64,000 nt of DNA from contig NZ_BMHK01000003.1 in the NCBI RefSeq assembly GCF_014640675.1, forward strand, positions 62,001 to 126,000, in the 5' to 3' direction. Under the pieces are notes generated by a model. That model had not been told where the DNA came from. It searched no databases and worked only from the letters and a program-made list of their open reading frames with translations. Below, in pieces: positions 50,403 to 57,780 of the stretch. Numbering within the stretch: the first letter of the stretch is position 1; every line of letters begins with the position of its first letter. Origin of the DNA: Novosphingobium endophyticum. GTDB lineage: Bacteria; Pseudomonadota; Alphaproteobacteria; Sphingomonadales; Sphingomonadaceae. The position numbers were made by a program, and so were the translations under genes.

Positions 50403-51821
50403 TCAGTCGACGTCAAGCCGCCTCGGAGCACCGCGTCCTTCCATGAAATCGGCAAGGTTGCGGTGCAGGTTGATGACCTTCTGCTCCTGGTGCGGATTGG
50501 GCAGCGGACCGCGAAAACCGCTGGACTTCATGCCCTTCTGCACGAATTCCATGTTGGAGAAGTCCTGCGCCAGCACCGAGCCCCAGTTGTCGCCGGTAGG
50601 GTCGGCATAAACCCATTCCGTCTCGGGCTCCTCGCCTTCGGGGAAGCGCTCCAGCGCATAGCTTTCGAAGATGCACTTGTTCGGATCGTCGCCGTAGGGT
50701 CGCACGCGATAGCACAGCGCGAATGTCTCGCCGTGGAGGATGTTCTGGTTGGGGAACAGCCCCCAGGCGAGGCCCGACTCCTTCTTGATCTCGGGCGGAA
50801 CTTCCGGCCAGGTCACGCCGCGCGCGGCGTCGTCGGCCTTGGCGGATTTGAGCCAGTGGGCAATGCATTCCTGCGCCGTCGCCGTCTCGGGCAGTTCGTC
50901 GACGAGCCGACTGGCAGCCTTGACCAGTGTTTCCGTGGACGCGGTGTAGTTCACCGTCTCATAGTTCTCGCGGATGAGCTCGTAAGTGGAACGGCGCGGA
51001 TCATCGCCCTTGCCGGCGCGGGTGGTGCCGGAGCTCTCGCTCATCTGGAACTTTTCGTCGCGGGTATCGTAGCTGCTGACCGAGTGCAGGCCGTATTGCT
51101 TCGAAAGCGCGTAGTAGTCGCCATAAGCCAACAGCTGGGTGTGGGTGCCCGCGACATGGTAGGGCTCGAGGAAAGCCTCGATTGCGGTCTTCCAGTTGCA
51201 GTTATAGATCGCCCACTGGCGCCACTTGTAGCGCATCTTGTCGAGTTCGAAGTAGTCGAGGATCTCGCCCGCCCGGCCCATCCATTCCTTCAGCGGCACG
51301 CAATCGGGGTCCATGTTGATGTAGATGTAGCCGCCCCAGGTATCGACCTTGACCTCCGAAAGGCAGGTCATGTCCGGCGTCAGCTTGCCCCCCCAGTCCT
51401 GCGGATCGAGGATGTAGGTGTTGTTGCCGTCAAGGTCATAGGTCCAGCCGTGGAAGCCGCAGATGAAGTTCTTGCGGTTGTTCCCCCGTACATCATGCAC
51501 CTTGCCTGGCAGCAAATCCGGCACCGAGACCAGCTGGCGGCCACGATGCGGGCACACGTTGTGGAAGGCCTTGAGCGAGCCGTCGTCCTTCCTGAGCACG
51601 ATGACCGATTCGTCGGCGACGTTGTAGGTCATCCAGTCGCCGGGGTTCGGCAGGTCGCTTTCGCGTTCGACCATCTGCCAGACCTTCGGCCAGAGCTTCT
51701 TCTTCTCCGCCTCCAGATAGTCGCGCGAAAGGAACGCCTCGGTGGGGTACGTGGCGAGAACCTCGTCATCCATGTCCCTGGCGGTAAGGCGTTCAGACTC
51801 GAAACTCTCTGGCTTGTTCAC
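50403..51821 (-). CDS. Rieske ring-hydroxylating oxygenase, alpha subunit
   Basis: A 472-residue oxygenase large subunit. Rieske cluster ligands: Cys and His in NVCPHRGRQL and in FICGFHGWTYDLDG. Mononuclear iron ligands: EPYHVAGTH with the two His, and a late Asp in VLAQDFSNMEFVQKGMKSSG. It uses O2 and electrons from a reductase to hydroxylate or demethylate a hydrophobic substrate. No beta subunit or reductase gene is adjacent, so it may be an alpha3-type enzyme working with partners elsewhere. Convergent with the LysR gene by 3 bp. Confidence 0.93.
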   Translation of the reverse strand: MNKPESFESERLTARDMDDEVLATYPTEAFLSRDYLEAEKKKLWPKVWQMVERESDLPNPGDWMTYNVADESVIVLRKDDGSLKAFHNVCPHRGRQLVSVPDLLPGKVHDVRGNNRKNFICGFHGWTYDLDGNNTYILDPQDWGGKLTPDMTCLSEVKVDTWGGYIYINMDPDCVPLKEWMGRAGEILDYFELDKMRYKWRQWAIYNCNWKTAIEAFLEPYHVAGTHTQLLAYGDYYALSKQYGLHSVSSYDTRDEKFQMSESSGTTRAGKGDDPRRSTYELIRENYETVNYTASTETLVKAASRLVDELPETATAQECIAHWLKSAKADDAARGVTWPEVPPEIKKESGLAWGLFPNQNILHGETFALCYRVRPYGDDPNKCIFESYALERFPEGEEPETEWVYADPTGDNWGSVLAQDFSNMEFVQKGMKSSGFRGPLPNPHQEQKVINLHRNLADFMEGRGAPRRLDVD

Positions 51822-52010
51822 CTGGCATCTCCGTTTTGCCGGCGGCCATCCGTCTTCGGACGGACTTCACGACCGCAGCTCCCAACTATCCAACAGGTGT
51901 GTTCATTACGGCATCGAAGCCGCGAGTTCCAGCGCAGATCGTGCAAGATCGCTAGCGGGATGGATGACTCGCCCGGACCATGCTGCTGCGTGGAAAGAAG
52001 CTTTCCGCCG

Positions 52011-52035
52011 GGAACGCGGCGATACACGGTACGTT
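52011..52035 (+). promoter_or_regulatory. EcfG-type promoter of the PPOX-family stress gene
   Basis: GGAAC (52011-52015), 16 bp, CGTT (52032-52035). The predicted start site near 52042 gives a leader of about 22 nt, ending in AAGGAG before the ATG. Matches the alphaproteobacterial EcfG consensus. Confidence 0.8.
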
Positions 52036-52063
52036 ATGCCTGTGGACGGAAAGGAGACGCACC

Positions 52064-52540
52064 ATGGACAGAAAGATGGACAAGGATATGCGCACAGCGT
52101 TCTGGAGGGCCTTCCATGCCAGCCCGGTCATCATGATGCGATTGGCAAATATCCCGGGACACGCCGAGCCGATGACGGCCCAGCTTGACCAGGATGCGCA
52201 TCACGCGATCTGGTTCTATACCCGGCGCAACAACCGGATCGCCTCCGGGGGCGCGGCTACTGGCGAGGTCGCCACGCTCCAGCATGAGGTCTTCGCCTCA
52301 CTATCGGGGGTTCTTGTGGAGGAAACGGACGCCGCAGTGCGCGCCCAGCACTGGAGCAACGCGGTCGAAGCATGGTTCCCGGAGGGACTGGGTGACCGGG
52401 AAGTAGTCATGTTGCGCTTCGATATCGAGGATGCCGAAGTCTGGACCGCCCACCTCGGCGTCAAAGGGGCCTTCCGTCTCCTTACCGGCAAACCGATAGA
52501 TCAGGAGAGCGCCGGCGAACACGCGGTCGGCTCCGTCTGA
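52064..52540 (+). CDS. Pyridoxamine 5'-phosphate oxidase-fold general stress protein
   Basis: A 158-residue split-barrel flavin-type protein of the general-stress-protein-26 group: AFWRAFHASPVIMMRLANIP, HAIWFYTRRNNRIASGG, WFPEGLGDREVVMLRFDIED. Such proteins bind FMN or F420-like cofactors or heme; the group is often stress-induced. ATG at 52064 follows AAGGAGACGCACC. A good EcfG promoter lies just upstream, so it belongs to the general stress regulon. Confidence 0.87.
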   Translation: MDRKMDKDMRTAFWRAFHASPVIMMRLANIPGHAEPMTAQLDQDAHHAIWFYTRRNNRIASGGAATGEVATLQHEVFASLSGVLVEETDAAVRAQHWSNAVEAWFPEGLGDREVVMLRFDIEDAEVWTAHLGVKGAFRLLTGKPIDQESAGEHAVGSV

Positions 52541-52607
52541 TCTTATCAACGTCCGACCCTATCGACGCCGGGGCGCCTGATCGACGTCGAATGCGCGCAG
52601 CGCCCCT

Positions 52608-53099
52608 TTACGCGCGCGCCGACATCGGGCTCCGCGCCAACGGCTCCAGGCCTGCCGGCCGGGCCGCTTCAGGACAATCCGAAAGAGCGTAGGTCAACGC
52701 CGCCAGTATCGCGCGGCTCGAGAACGGCTTCTGGACTACACCGACGGCGGTGTCAGCCGGAATGCCGATCTGACCGGGGTTGGCGGTGACGTAGATCACA
52801 CGAGAGCCGAACTTTCCCGCAAGAGCACGGGCGACAGCCGGGCCGGTCAGTCCATCACGCAGGTTGAGATCCACGAACGCGATATCGGGCGCCGTGCCCA
52901 AAGCCGAAAGCGAGGCAAAGTCCGCAACGGTTCCGAGCACGTCGTACCCACTGTCCGAAATTATGTCTTCCAGCTGCATTGCAACCAGGAATTCGTCTTC
53001 TACTATCAATACCTTGGCGCCACCTTCCGGCAACTCGGTGCAATTACGAAGCGTGTGGCCCACGGCGTGAAATCCCTTGTCAGGCGGCGAGGCTGGCAA
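52608..53099 (-). CDS. Single-domain response regulator receiver protein
   Basis: A 163-residue receiver-only response regulator: VLIVEDEFLVAMQLEDIISD (acidic pocket), phosphoacceptor Asp in IAFVDLNLRDG, Thr in VIYVTANPG and Lys in GVVQKPFSS. No output domain. It overlaps the second EcfG-like sigma gene by 20 bp and so is co-expressed with it. It may act as phosphate sink or partner in the NepR-PhyR-kinase network. The receiver resembles that of PhyR. Confidence 0.88.
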   Translation of the reverse strand: MPASPPDKGFHAVGHTLRNCTELPEGGAKVLIVEDEFLVAMQLEDIISDSGYDVLGTVADFASLSALGTAPDIAFVDLNLRDGLTGPAVARALAGKFGSRVIYVTANPGQIGIPADTAVGVVQKPFSSRAILAALTYALSDCPEAARPAGLEPLARSPMSARA

Positions 53100-53730
53100 G
53101 CTCGTCGGTATTGGCGATCTTGACCAGCTCCGCGAAAAAGGCGTCTATAGTCTCTCCGGTGCGGACGAAGTCATGTCGAGAGTCCGGCAGCTGCCCGGAT
53201 TCTATGACCTGGGAAAGCATTGCGCGGGCCCGGCAGATGCGGCTCTTGACGGTGCCAAGCGCGACTCCGCAGATGCCGGCGATCTCTTCATAGGACAGGT
53301 GCCCCGCCGCGACCAGGATCAGCGCCTCACGGTACGTTTCGGGAATGGCACGCAGCGCGCGCAGCACGTCCGCCAACTCGACCGCGCGTTCCTGCGTGGC
53401 AGGGGTGCGCAGAATGCTTTCGGCGGCGAACTCGTCATATTCGCCCTGAAAGCGCGCACGGCGCATTTCGCTGTAGAAATGATTGCGAAGGATCGTGAAG
53501 ATCCAAGCCTTGAAATTGGTTCCCGCCGAGTACCTGTCACGCGCCGCCCAAGCGCGCAGCATCGCCTCCTGCGCGAGATCGTCAGCGCGATCCCGGCATC
53601 CGCAAAGACCGCGGGCAAATGCGCGAAGGTGAGGAGCCACATCGGACAGGGCGCGTTTGAAATCGCGGTCGCTGAGTGTCGTGACGGGCTGGTGCTCCGG
53701 GTCGCCCCCGGCTTCGGCCGCTGCGGACAT
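53080..53730 (-). CDS. Second EcfG-like sigma factor
   Basis: A 216-residue extracytoplasmic-function sigma factor closely related to the EcfG at 57138: region 2 reads HLRAFARGLCGCRDRADDLA, QEAMLRAWAARDRYSAGTNF and KAWIFTILRNHFYSEMRRAR; region 4 HLSYEEIAGICGVALGTVKS. A 35-residue C-terminal extension (HDFVRTGETIDAFFAELVKI) is unlike the main copy. ATG at 53730 follows GGGAGG. An EcfG promoter lies 36 bp upstream, so it is itself a stress-regulon member. Related paralogues in sphingomonads modulate the GSR. Confidence 0.9.
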   Translation of the reverse strand: MSAAAEAGGDPEHQPVTTLSDRDFKRALSDVAPHLRAFARGLCGCRDRADDLAQEAMLRAWAARDRYSAGTNFKAWIFTILRNHFYSEMRRARFQGEYDEFAAESILRTPATQERAVELADVLRALRAIPETYREALILVAAGHLSYEEIAGICGVALGTVKSRICRARAMLSQVIESGQLPDSRHDFVRTGETIDAFFAELVKIANTDELASLAA

Positions 53731-53765
53731 TACGATAGCCTCCCGTGGTTGCATACCGTCAATCG

Positions 53766-53791
53766 AACGCCGGCACGGCCCGGTTGGTTCC
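53766..53791 (-). promoter_or_regulatory. EcfG-type promoter of the second sigma gene
   Basis: Minus strand: GGAAC (53791-53787), 17 bp, CGTT (53769-53766). The predicted leader is about 30 nt. This implies control by EcfG, or by the sigma factor itself. Confidence 0.8.
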
Positions 53792-53941
53792 CAAATTTTC
53801 GCCACGGCCGCGGGAATTTGCGCTCCGGGCGAACGTGAAGACGCCAAGGGGCAACGCATCACCGCACGCGTTGCACGGCTCGTAAATGGCACGGCCGGCC
53901 TATTTGCAGCGATCCGGGAACATTTGGGACCCCGAAACTTT

Positions 53942-54030
53942 GAGGCCTCCGTTCATCAGGAATGAACGAAGGCCTCTGGGATCGGGTCACCACCGGTTTA
54001 CGGGGGGTGGGGGGCATCCAGTGGTGACGG
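53942..54030 (-). ncRNA. Putative GsrN-like stress small RNA
   Basis: An interval without a protein gene, directly behind an EcfG promoter at 54037-54061. The transcript would begin near 54030 with a hairpin: GTCACCACTGG (54028-54018) pairs with CCGGTGGTGAC (53996-53986) through 11 pairs including one G-U, leaving a 21-nt loop (54017-53997) with two runs of six C. A second hairpin, 15-nt arms with one mismatch (53976-53962 and 53956-53942), follows 9 nt later and could end the RNA, although no U-run follows. Caulobacter GsrN is likewise sigma-T dependent, near the stress locus, and uses a C-rich 5' loop to bind mRNA leaders. Homology is inferred from these features. Confidence 0.6.
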
Positions 54031-54036
54031 AGGGCA

Positions 54037-54061
54037 AACGCGATGACTCGCAATGGGTTCC
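54037..54061 (-). promoter_or_regulatory. EcfG-type promoter of the putative small RNA
   Basis: Minus strand: GGAAC (54061-54057), 16 bp, CGTT (54040-54037). It points away from phyR into a gene-free interval. The first hairpin of the predicted RNA begins 9 nt downstream of the -10 element. Confidence 0.75.
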
Positions 54062-54199
54062 CGAAAATCGAGCGTCGCCGAAAAAAATTTTGCGGTTGCT
54101 CTCGCCCGTCTCCGTCGTCACACCAGCAATAAGGGCTTAACGGGCCGCGGCAGGCCCCACCCATAATGCCGGGAAAGCCCAGCAAGGCCGAGGTAAAGA

Positions 54200-54997
54200 A
54201 TGTCCGTTTCCGATCAGATCGCCCCCCACCTTCCCTATCTGCGCCGCTATGCTCGCGCGCTGACCGGATCGCAGGATTCGGGGGACACATATGTGCGGGC
54301 AACGCTGGAAGCCGCCCTTGCCGATAATGCGCTGCGCGAGGAGATCGCCCGCAGCCGCGCCGCGCTCTATGGCGCTTTCACCCGGATCTGGTCGACGGGC
54401 CACGTCGAAGGTGCCCAGCAGCCGGCACCTGACGAACGGCGCGAACAAGCCGTGCAGGCCCGTCTGGCGACGATAACGCCCGTCCACCGTCAGGCGCTGC
54501 TTCTGATGACGGTCGAGGACTTCGCGCGTGAGGATGTCGCGGACATCCTGGGAATTGACGCAGGCAACGTCGATACCCTGGTCCGGCAGGCGATCACCGA
54601 GATCGAAAGCGAAAGTTCGACCGACGTGCTCATCATCGAGGATGAACCGCTGATCTCCATGCAACTGGAAGGCGTCGTCACCGAGTTGGGCCACACCGTC
54701 GTCGGCACCGCCGCCACCCACGCGCAGGCCCTGGATATCTTCGAGCGCGCTCCGGCCGGCCTCGTGCTGGCCGACATCCAGCTCGCGGATGGCAGTTCCG
54801 GTATCGACGCGGTCGAGGACCTGCTCAAATTCGGTGATGTTCCGGTGATCTTCATCACCGCCTACCCCGAACGCCTGCTTACCGGCGAACGGCCCGAACC
54901 GACCTATCTGGTCACCAAGCCGTTCCAGGAAGCCACGGTCCGCGCCGCGATCAGCCAGGCCCTGTTCTTCAGCGCCAGCAAGCCGCTGAAGGACTGA
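54200..54997 (+). CDS. phyR: PhyR, sigma-factor-mimic response regulator
   Basis: Anti-anti-sigma regulator of the general stress response. The 265-residue protein has an N-terminal sigma-like domain (IAPHLPYLRRYARALTGSQD, VEDFAREDVADILGIDAGNV) and a C-terminal receiver (DVLIIEDEPLISMQLEGVVT, phosphoacceptor Asp in LVLADIQLADGS, Thr in IFITAYP, Lys in LVTKPFQEA). When phosphorylated by an HWE/HisKA_2 kinase it binds NepR and releases EcfG. The kinase, nepR and ecfG are all within 3 kb. I see no clear EcfG promoter reading into phyR itself. Confidence 0.96.
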   Translation: MSVSDQIAPHLPYLRRYARALTGSQDSGDTYVRATLEAALADNALREEIARSRAALYGAFTRIWSTGHVEGAQQPAPDERREQAVQARLATITPVHRQALLLMTVEDFAREDVADILGIDAGNVDTLVRQAITEIESESSTDVLIIEDEPLISMQLEGVVTELGHTVVGTAATHAQALDIFERAPAGLVLADIQLADGSSGIDAVEDLLKFGDVPVIFITAYPERLLTGERPEPTYLVTKPFQEATVRAAISQALFFSASKPLKD

Positions 54998-55033
54998 CGC
55001 CGGAACGATCGTCACGGGTGCGGTTTCCCTAGG

Positions 55034-56704
55034 TCAGCCTGGTGGCGACCTGCGAAGCGAAAACTCCCGCGCCTGACGCACGGGGACCCTGAGCGTGCAT
55101 TCCACCCCGCCGGGATTGAACCTGAGATCCACGGCGGACTTGAGTTCGTGCGCGACGATCTTCTCGATCAGGTCGCGGCCGAAGCCGCGTTTCTCCGGCT
55201 CGCTGACGGCGGGACCGCCCTCCTCGCGCCAATGAACCTGCGCAAGGTCGGGGGAAAGAGTGCTCCATTCGATATGGATGCGGCCGCCCTGAGCGCTCAG
55301 CGCGCCGTATTTGGCCGCGTTTGTCGCCAGCTCGTGGATTGCCAGGCCCAGCGACATCGCGTCATTGGGCGCCAACTTGATCTCCGGCCCCGACATTTCA
55401 ACATGACCCTCGCCGTGATCCTCGACGTAAGGTGCCAGTTCCGAGTGCACGACCTCGCCGAGCGCGGCATACTTCCAGTCGGATCGGGCAAGCAGGTCGT
55501 GCGTGGCGGACAGGGCGCGGATCCGCGCCGCGAGGCTATCGGTGAACTCGTCGATGTCACTCGAGCGGCGCCGCGTAAGCGCCGCGATAGACAGGACGTT
55601 GGCAAGCGTGTTCTTGACCCGGTGGTTGAGTTCGCGGGTCAGGGAATCACGGATCGACGCCTGGCCCTGCAACCATTCGAGCACCCGGCGGTCCTCGGCC
55701 GCGCGCTTCGTGATGAAGCGGCCGATCGCCATGAGCCCGAGCGAGGCCAGCGCGCCGAAGAACAGGACCACGCGCGAAAGCGGTGACAACAGGCCCGACC
55801 TCCTGTTGCTGACCTGGACGACCCAGGAATGGCTACCGACGTCGATCCGCCGCCGCATCGCCCGTCCGGTCGTGTTCTCGGTCCCGCGTTCCGTCAGCAG
55901 ATTCTCCGGCGCGACCCGCTCGTCGTAAATCGAGACCTCGACCTGATCGTTGCGGTAGATCTCCCTCGCCGACGCCAGGAAGACGTCGGCGCGAAACGGG
56001 CTGTAGACGAATCCCTTTACCCTTCGATCGCGTCCGCTCTCGACCACCACCGGCATATAGATCAGGAAGCCCGCCGCATCGGGATCATCGCTCTTGTCCT
56101 GAATGAGATGAACCTTGCCGGACGCCACCGGCTTGCCCAGTTCCATGGCCCGCGTCATGGCCTTGCGCCGGATCTCCTCGGAAAACATGTCGTAACCGAT
56201 GGCCCTGCGGTTCTTCCCGGCCCCGGGCTCGAGAAAGACGATCGGCGCCATGACGTCGCGGTCCGGTCCGGGGCGCGGAAAGACGAGGAAGTTGCTCCGC
56301 CCGCCCTCCCGGATTGCGGCTTCGAAGGACGTCAGTTGGTCGACCCCGACCAGCGGCGCCCACCCCATGCCAAGCGACCCGTAGAGCCTGCCGTTGCTCT
56401 GGAGGTCCTGTGCGAACTCCCTGAACTGCGCGATATCCACCTGATCCTGTGAGGCGAAAAGCGCCGCACCGGCGCGCAGCAGGGCCATGTTCTCGGTGAC
56501 GCGCCGTTGCAGGGCGGAGGAGATCTCGGTCAGGTTCCGGTCAAGCTCGACCTGACGCGTCTGGCTATCCGCGCGCTCGATCGCCATGACCGACGCCGCG
56601 GTGGTAATGCCGGCGATGACGAAAAGCAGAAACGGCCAGCCACGCGGATACTTGTGGAACCACGCCTGCTTCTGCACCCGATCAAGCAGAGCCTGGTCAA
56701 TCAC
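55034..56704 (-). CDS. CHASE-domain HWE sensor histidine kinase
   Basis: A 556-residue membrane kinase, most likely a PhyR kinase. A first transmembrane helix (about residues 22-41), a periplasmic CHASE domain (QVDIAQFREFAQDLQSNGRL, GYDMFSEEIRRKAMTRAMEL), a second helix (about 320-340), then the phosphoacceptor block LTRELNHRVKNTLANVLSIA and ATPase motifs LGLAIHELATNAAKYGALS and HWREEGGP, which define the HWE family. The start is a GTG at 56704; no in-frame ATG suits. A symmetric EcfG promoter lies between it and nepR. Confidence 0.92.
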   Translation of the reverse strand: MIDQALLDRVQKQAWFHKYPRGWPFLLFVIAGITTAASVMAIERADSQTRQVELDRNLTEISSALQRRVTENMALLRAGAALFASQDQVDIAQFREFAQDLQSNGRLYGSLGMGWAPLVGVDQLTSFEAAIREGGRSNFLVFPRPGPDRDVMAPIVFLEPGAGKNRRAIGYDMFSEEIRRKAMTRAMELGKPVASGKVHLIQDKSDDPDAAGFLIYMPVVVESGRDRRVKGFVYSPFRADVFLASAREIYRNDQVEVSIYDERVAPENLLTERGTENTTGRAMRRRIDVGSHSWVVQVSNRRSGLLSPLSRVVLFFGALASLGLMAIGRFITKRAAEDRRVLEWLQGQASIRDSLTRELNHRVKNTLANVLSIAALTRRRSSDIDEFTDSLAARIRALSATHDLLARSDWKYAALGEVVHSELAPYVEDHGEGHVEMSGPEIKLAPNDAMSLGLAIHELATNAAKYGALSAQGGRIHIEWSTLSPDLAQVHWREEGGPAVSEPEKRGFGRDLIEKIVAHELKSAVDLRFNPGGVECTLRVPVRQAREFSLRRSPPG

Positions 56705-56788
56705 CCTGCAATTCCTGCCCTCCTTGAACGCCCCTGTGCGACCCGGCGCGCTCACCCGCAACACCAACTGCCTTCTGTTTCCTTCGGG

Positions 56789-56815
56789 GGAACCAAGCGG
56801 GACGTCAATGGTTCC
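56789..56815. promoter_or_regulatory. Symmetric bidirectional EcfG-type promoter
   Basis: GGAACC - 15 bp - GGTTCC. On the plus strand GGAAC (56789-56793) and GGTT (56810-56813) are 16 bp apart and read into nepR-ecfG; on the minus strand the same bases give GGAAC (56815-56811) and GGTT (56794-56791), reading into the HWE kinase gene. Confidence 0.75.
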
Positions 56816-56959
56816 AGAGGCGAAGGTGTTGGAATGCACGAATTCGGGCGGATCCGGCTTCCGGGAGGGGGGCAGGGCGGTCCGCTGCGGCGGCCTGGAC
56901 CTTGACCTTGACCCAACCCCGACCTGGCCGCATGAAGTCCACACGAAAAGGAGTTCGAG

Positions 56960-57145
56960 TTGAATCAGCCCAAGGGTAACGGCGATCCGGAAAAGGTGCC
57001 CGCGCCTGGACCGACAGTCGGCCGCGAAGGCGAGCCGGGCTGGGCCGGAGGGCTGAGGAAGCTTTACAACTCCGTAGTGGATGAACCGCTTCCGGACAGC
57101 TTCAAGGATCTCCTCAAGAAGCTCGACGGCAGCGACGATGCCTGA
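56960..57145 (+). CDS. nepR: NepR anti-sigma factor
   Basis: A 61-residue anti-sigma factor that holds EcfG inactive until phospho-PhyR binds it. The hallmark helices are GLRKLYNSVVDEPLPDSFKD and LLKKLD. The start is a TTG at 56960 with the strong AAAGGAGTTCGAG in front; no ATG or GTG is available in frame. The stop lies inside ecfG (8 bp overlap), coupling the amounts of sigma and anti-sigma. Confidence 0.93.
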   Translation: MNQPKGNGDPEKVPAPGPTVGREGEPGWAGGLRKLYNSVVDEPLPDSFKDLLKKLDGSDDA

Positions 57146-57683
57146 ACGGATCACGTCAAGCACGCACGACGAAGCCTTCCGAGAAGAGCTGCTGGCGGTC
57201 CTGCCCCACCTCCGCGCGTTCGCACGCGGTCTATCGGGCCGCGCCGACTTTGCGGACGATCTCGTGCAGGAAGCTGCGATCAAGGCTTGGGTCGCGCGTG
57301 ATCGCTATACGCCCGGCACCAATATGCGCGCCTGGACTTTCGCCATCCTGCGCAACCACTATTTGTCCGAACTTCGCCACAACAAGCGCCAGACCGATAT
57401 GGACGATAACGCGGTCGAGCGCCTGCTGATCATGGACGCGGACCAAGAAGCCCCATTGCACCTGTCTGACATGGAAACCGCGCTGCAAAAGCTATCCGCA
57501 GAGCGGCGCGAGGCGGTGCTGCTGGTCGGCGCGTCGGGCTTCAGCTACGAGGAAGCCGCGGACATCGCCGGTTGCCCGATCGGCACCATGAAGAGCCGCG
57601 TTGCTCGCGCCCGCGCCGAACTCGCAGGGCTGCTGGACGACGAACCCGGCGTTACGGACGCCCGGAAGAAGCAACCTCAGTAA
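57138..57683 (+). CDS. ecfG: EcfG general stress sigma factor
   Basis: A 181-residue ECF15-type sigma factor directing RNA polymerase to GGAAC/CGTT promoters. Region 2: HLRAFARGLSGRADFADDLV, QEAAIKAWVARDRYTPGTNM, RAWTFAILRNHYLSELR. Region 4: GFSYEEAADIAGCPIGTMKS, RVARARAEL. Start at ATG 57138, inside the end of nepR. The upstream symmetric EcfG promoter implies positive autoregulation. Confidence 0.96.
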   Translation: MPERITSSTHDEAFREELLAVLPHLRAFARGLSGRADFADDLVQEAAIKAWVARDRYTPGTNMRAWTFAILRNHYLSELRHNKRQTDMDDNAVERLLIMDADQEAPLHLSDMETALQKLSAERREAVLLVGASGFSYEEAADIAGCPIGTMKSRVARARAELAGLLDDEPGVTDARKKQPQ

Positions 57684-57725
57684 CCGTCACCGGCGTCCGC
57701 CTCTGTCACGCGAGCCGCGAAAAAA

Positions 57726-57754
57726 GAAGGCCACCCCGAAAGGGTGGCCTTCTG
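57726..57754. terminator. Strong hairpin between ecfG and sodB
   Basis: AGAAGGCCACCC (57726-57737) and GGGTGGCCTTCT (57743-57754), perfect 12-bp stem, loop CGAAA. Preceded by AAAAAA, so on the minus strand it is followed by a T-run and ends sodB; it also ends ecfG on the plus strand. Confidence 0.85.
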
Positions 57755-57780
57755 CATTGACCAGTCCGGTCGGGGTCCCC

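Noticed and set aside
50463..52136. A 557-codon open frame antisense to the Rieske oxygenase
   Set aside because: Shadow frame; it also runs through the intergenic region and the start of the PPOX gene without any recognisable domain.
53917..53941. Possible EcfG promoter reading into phyR (GGAAC at 53917)
   Set aside because: At the right distance the sequence is CTTT rather than CGTT, and the site lies 280 bp before phyR beyond both hairpins.
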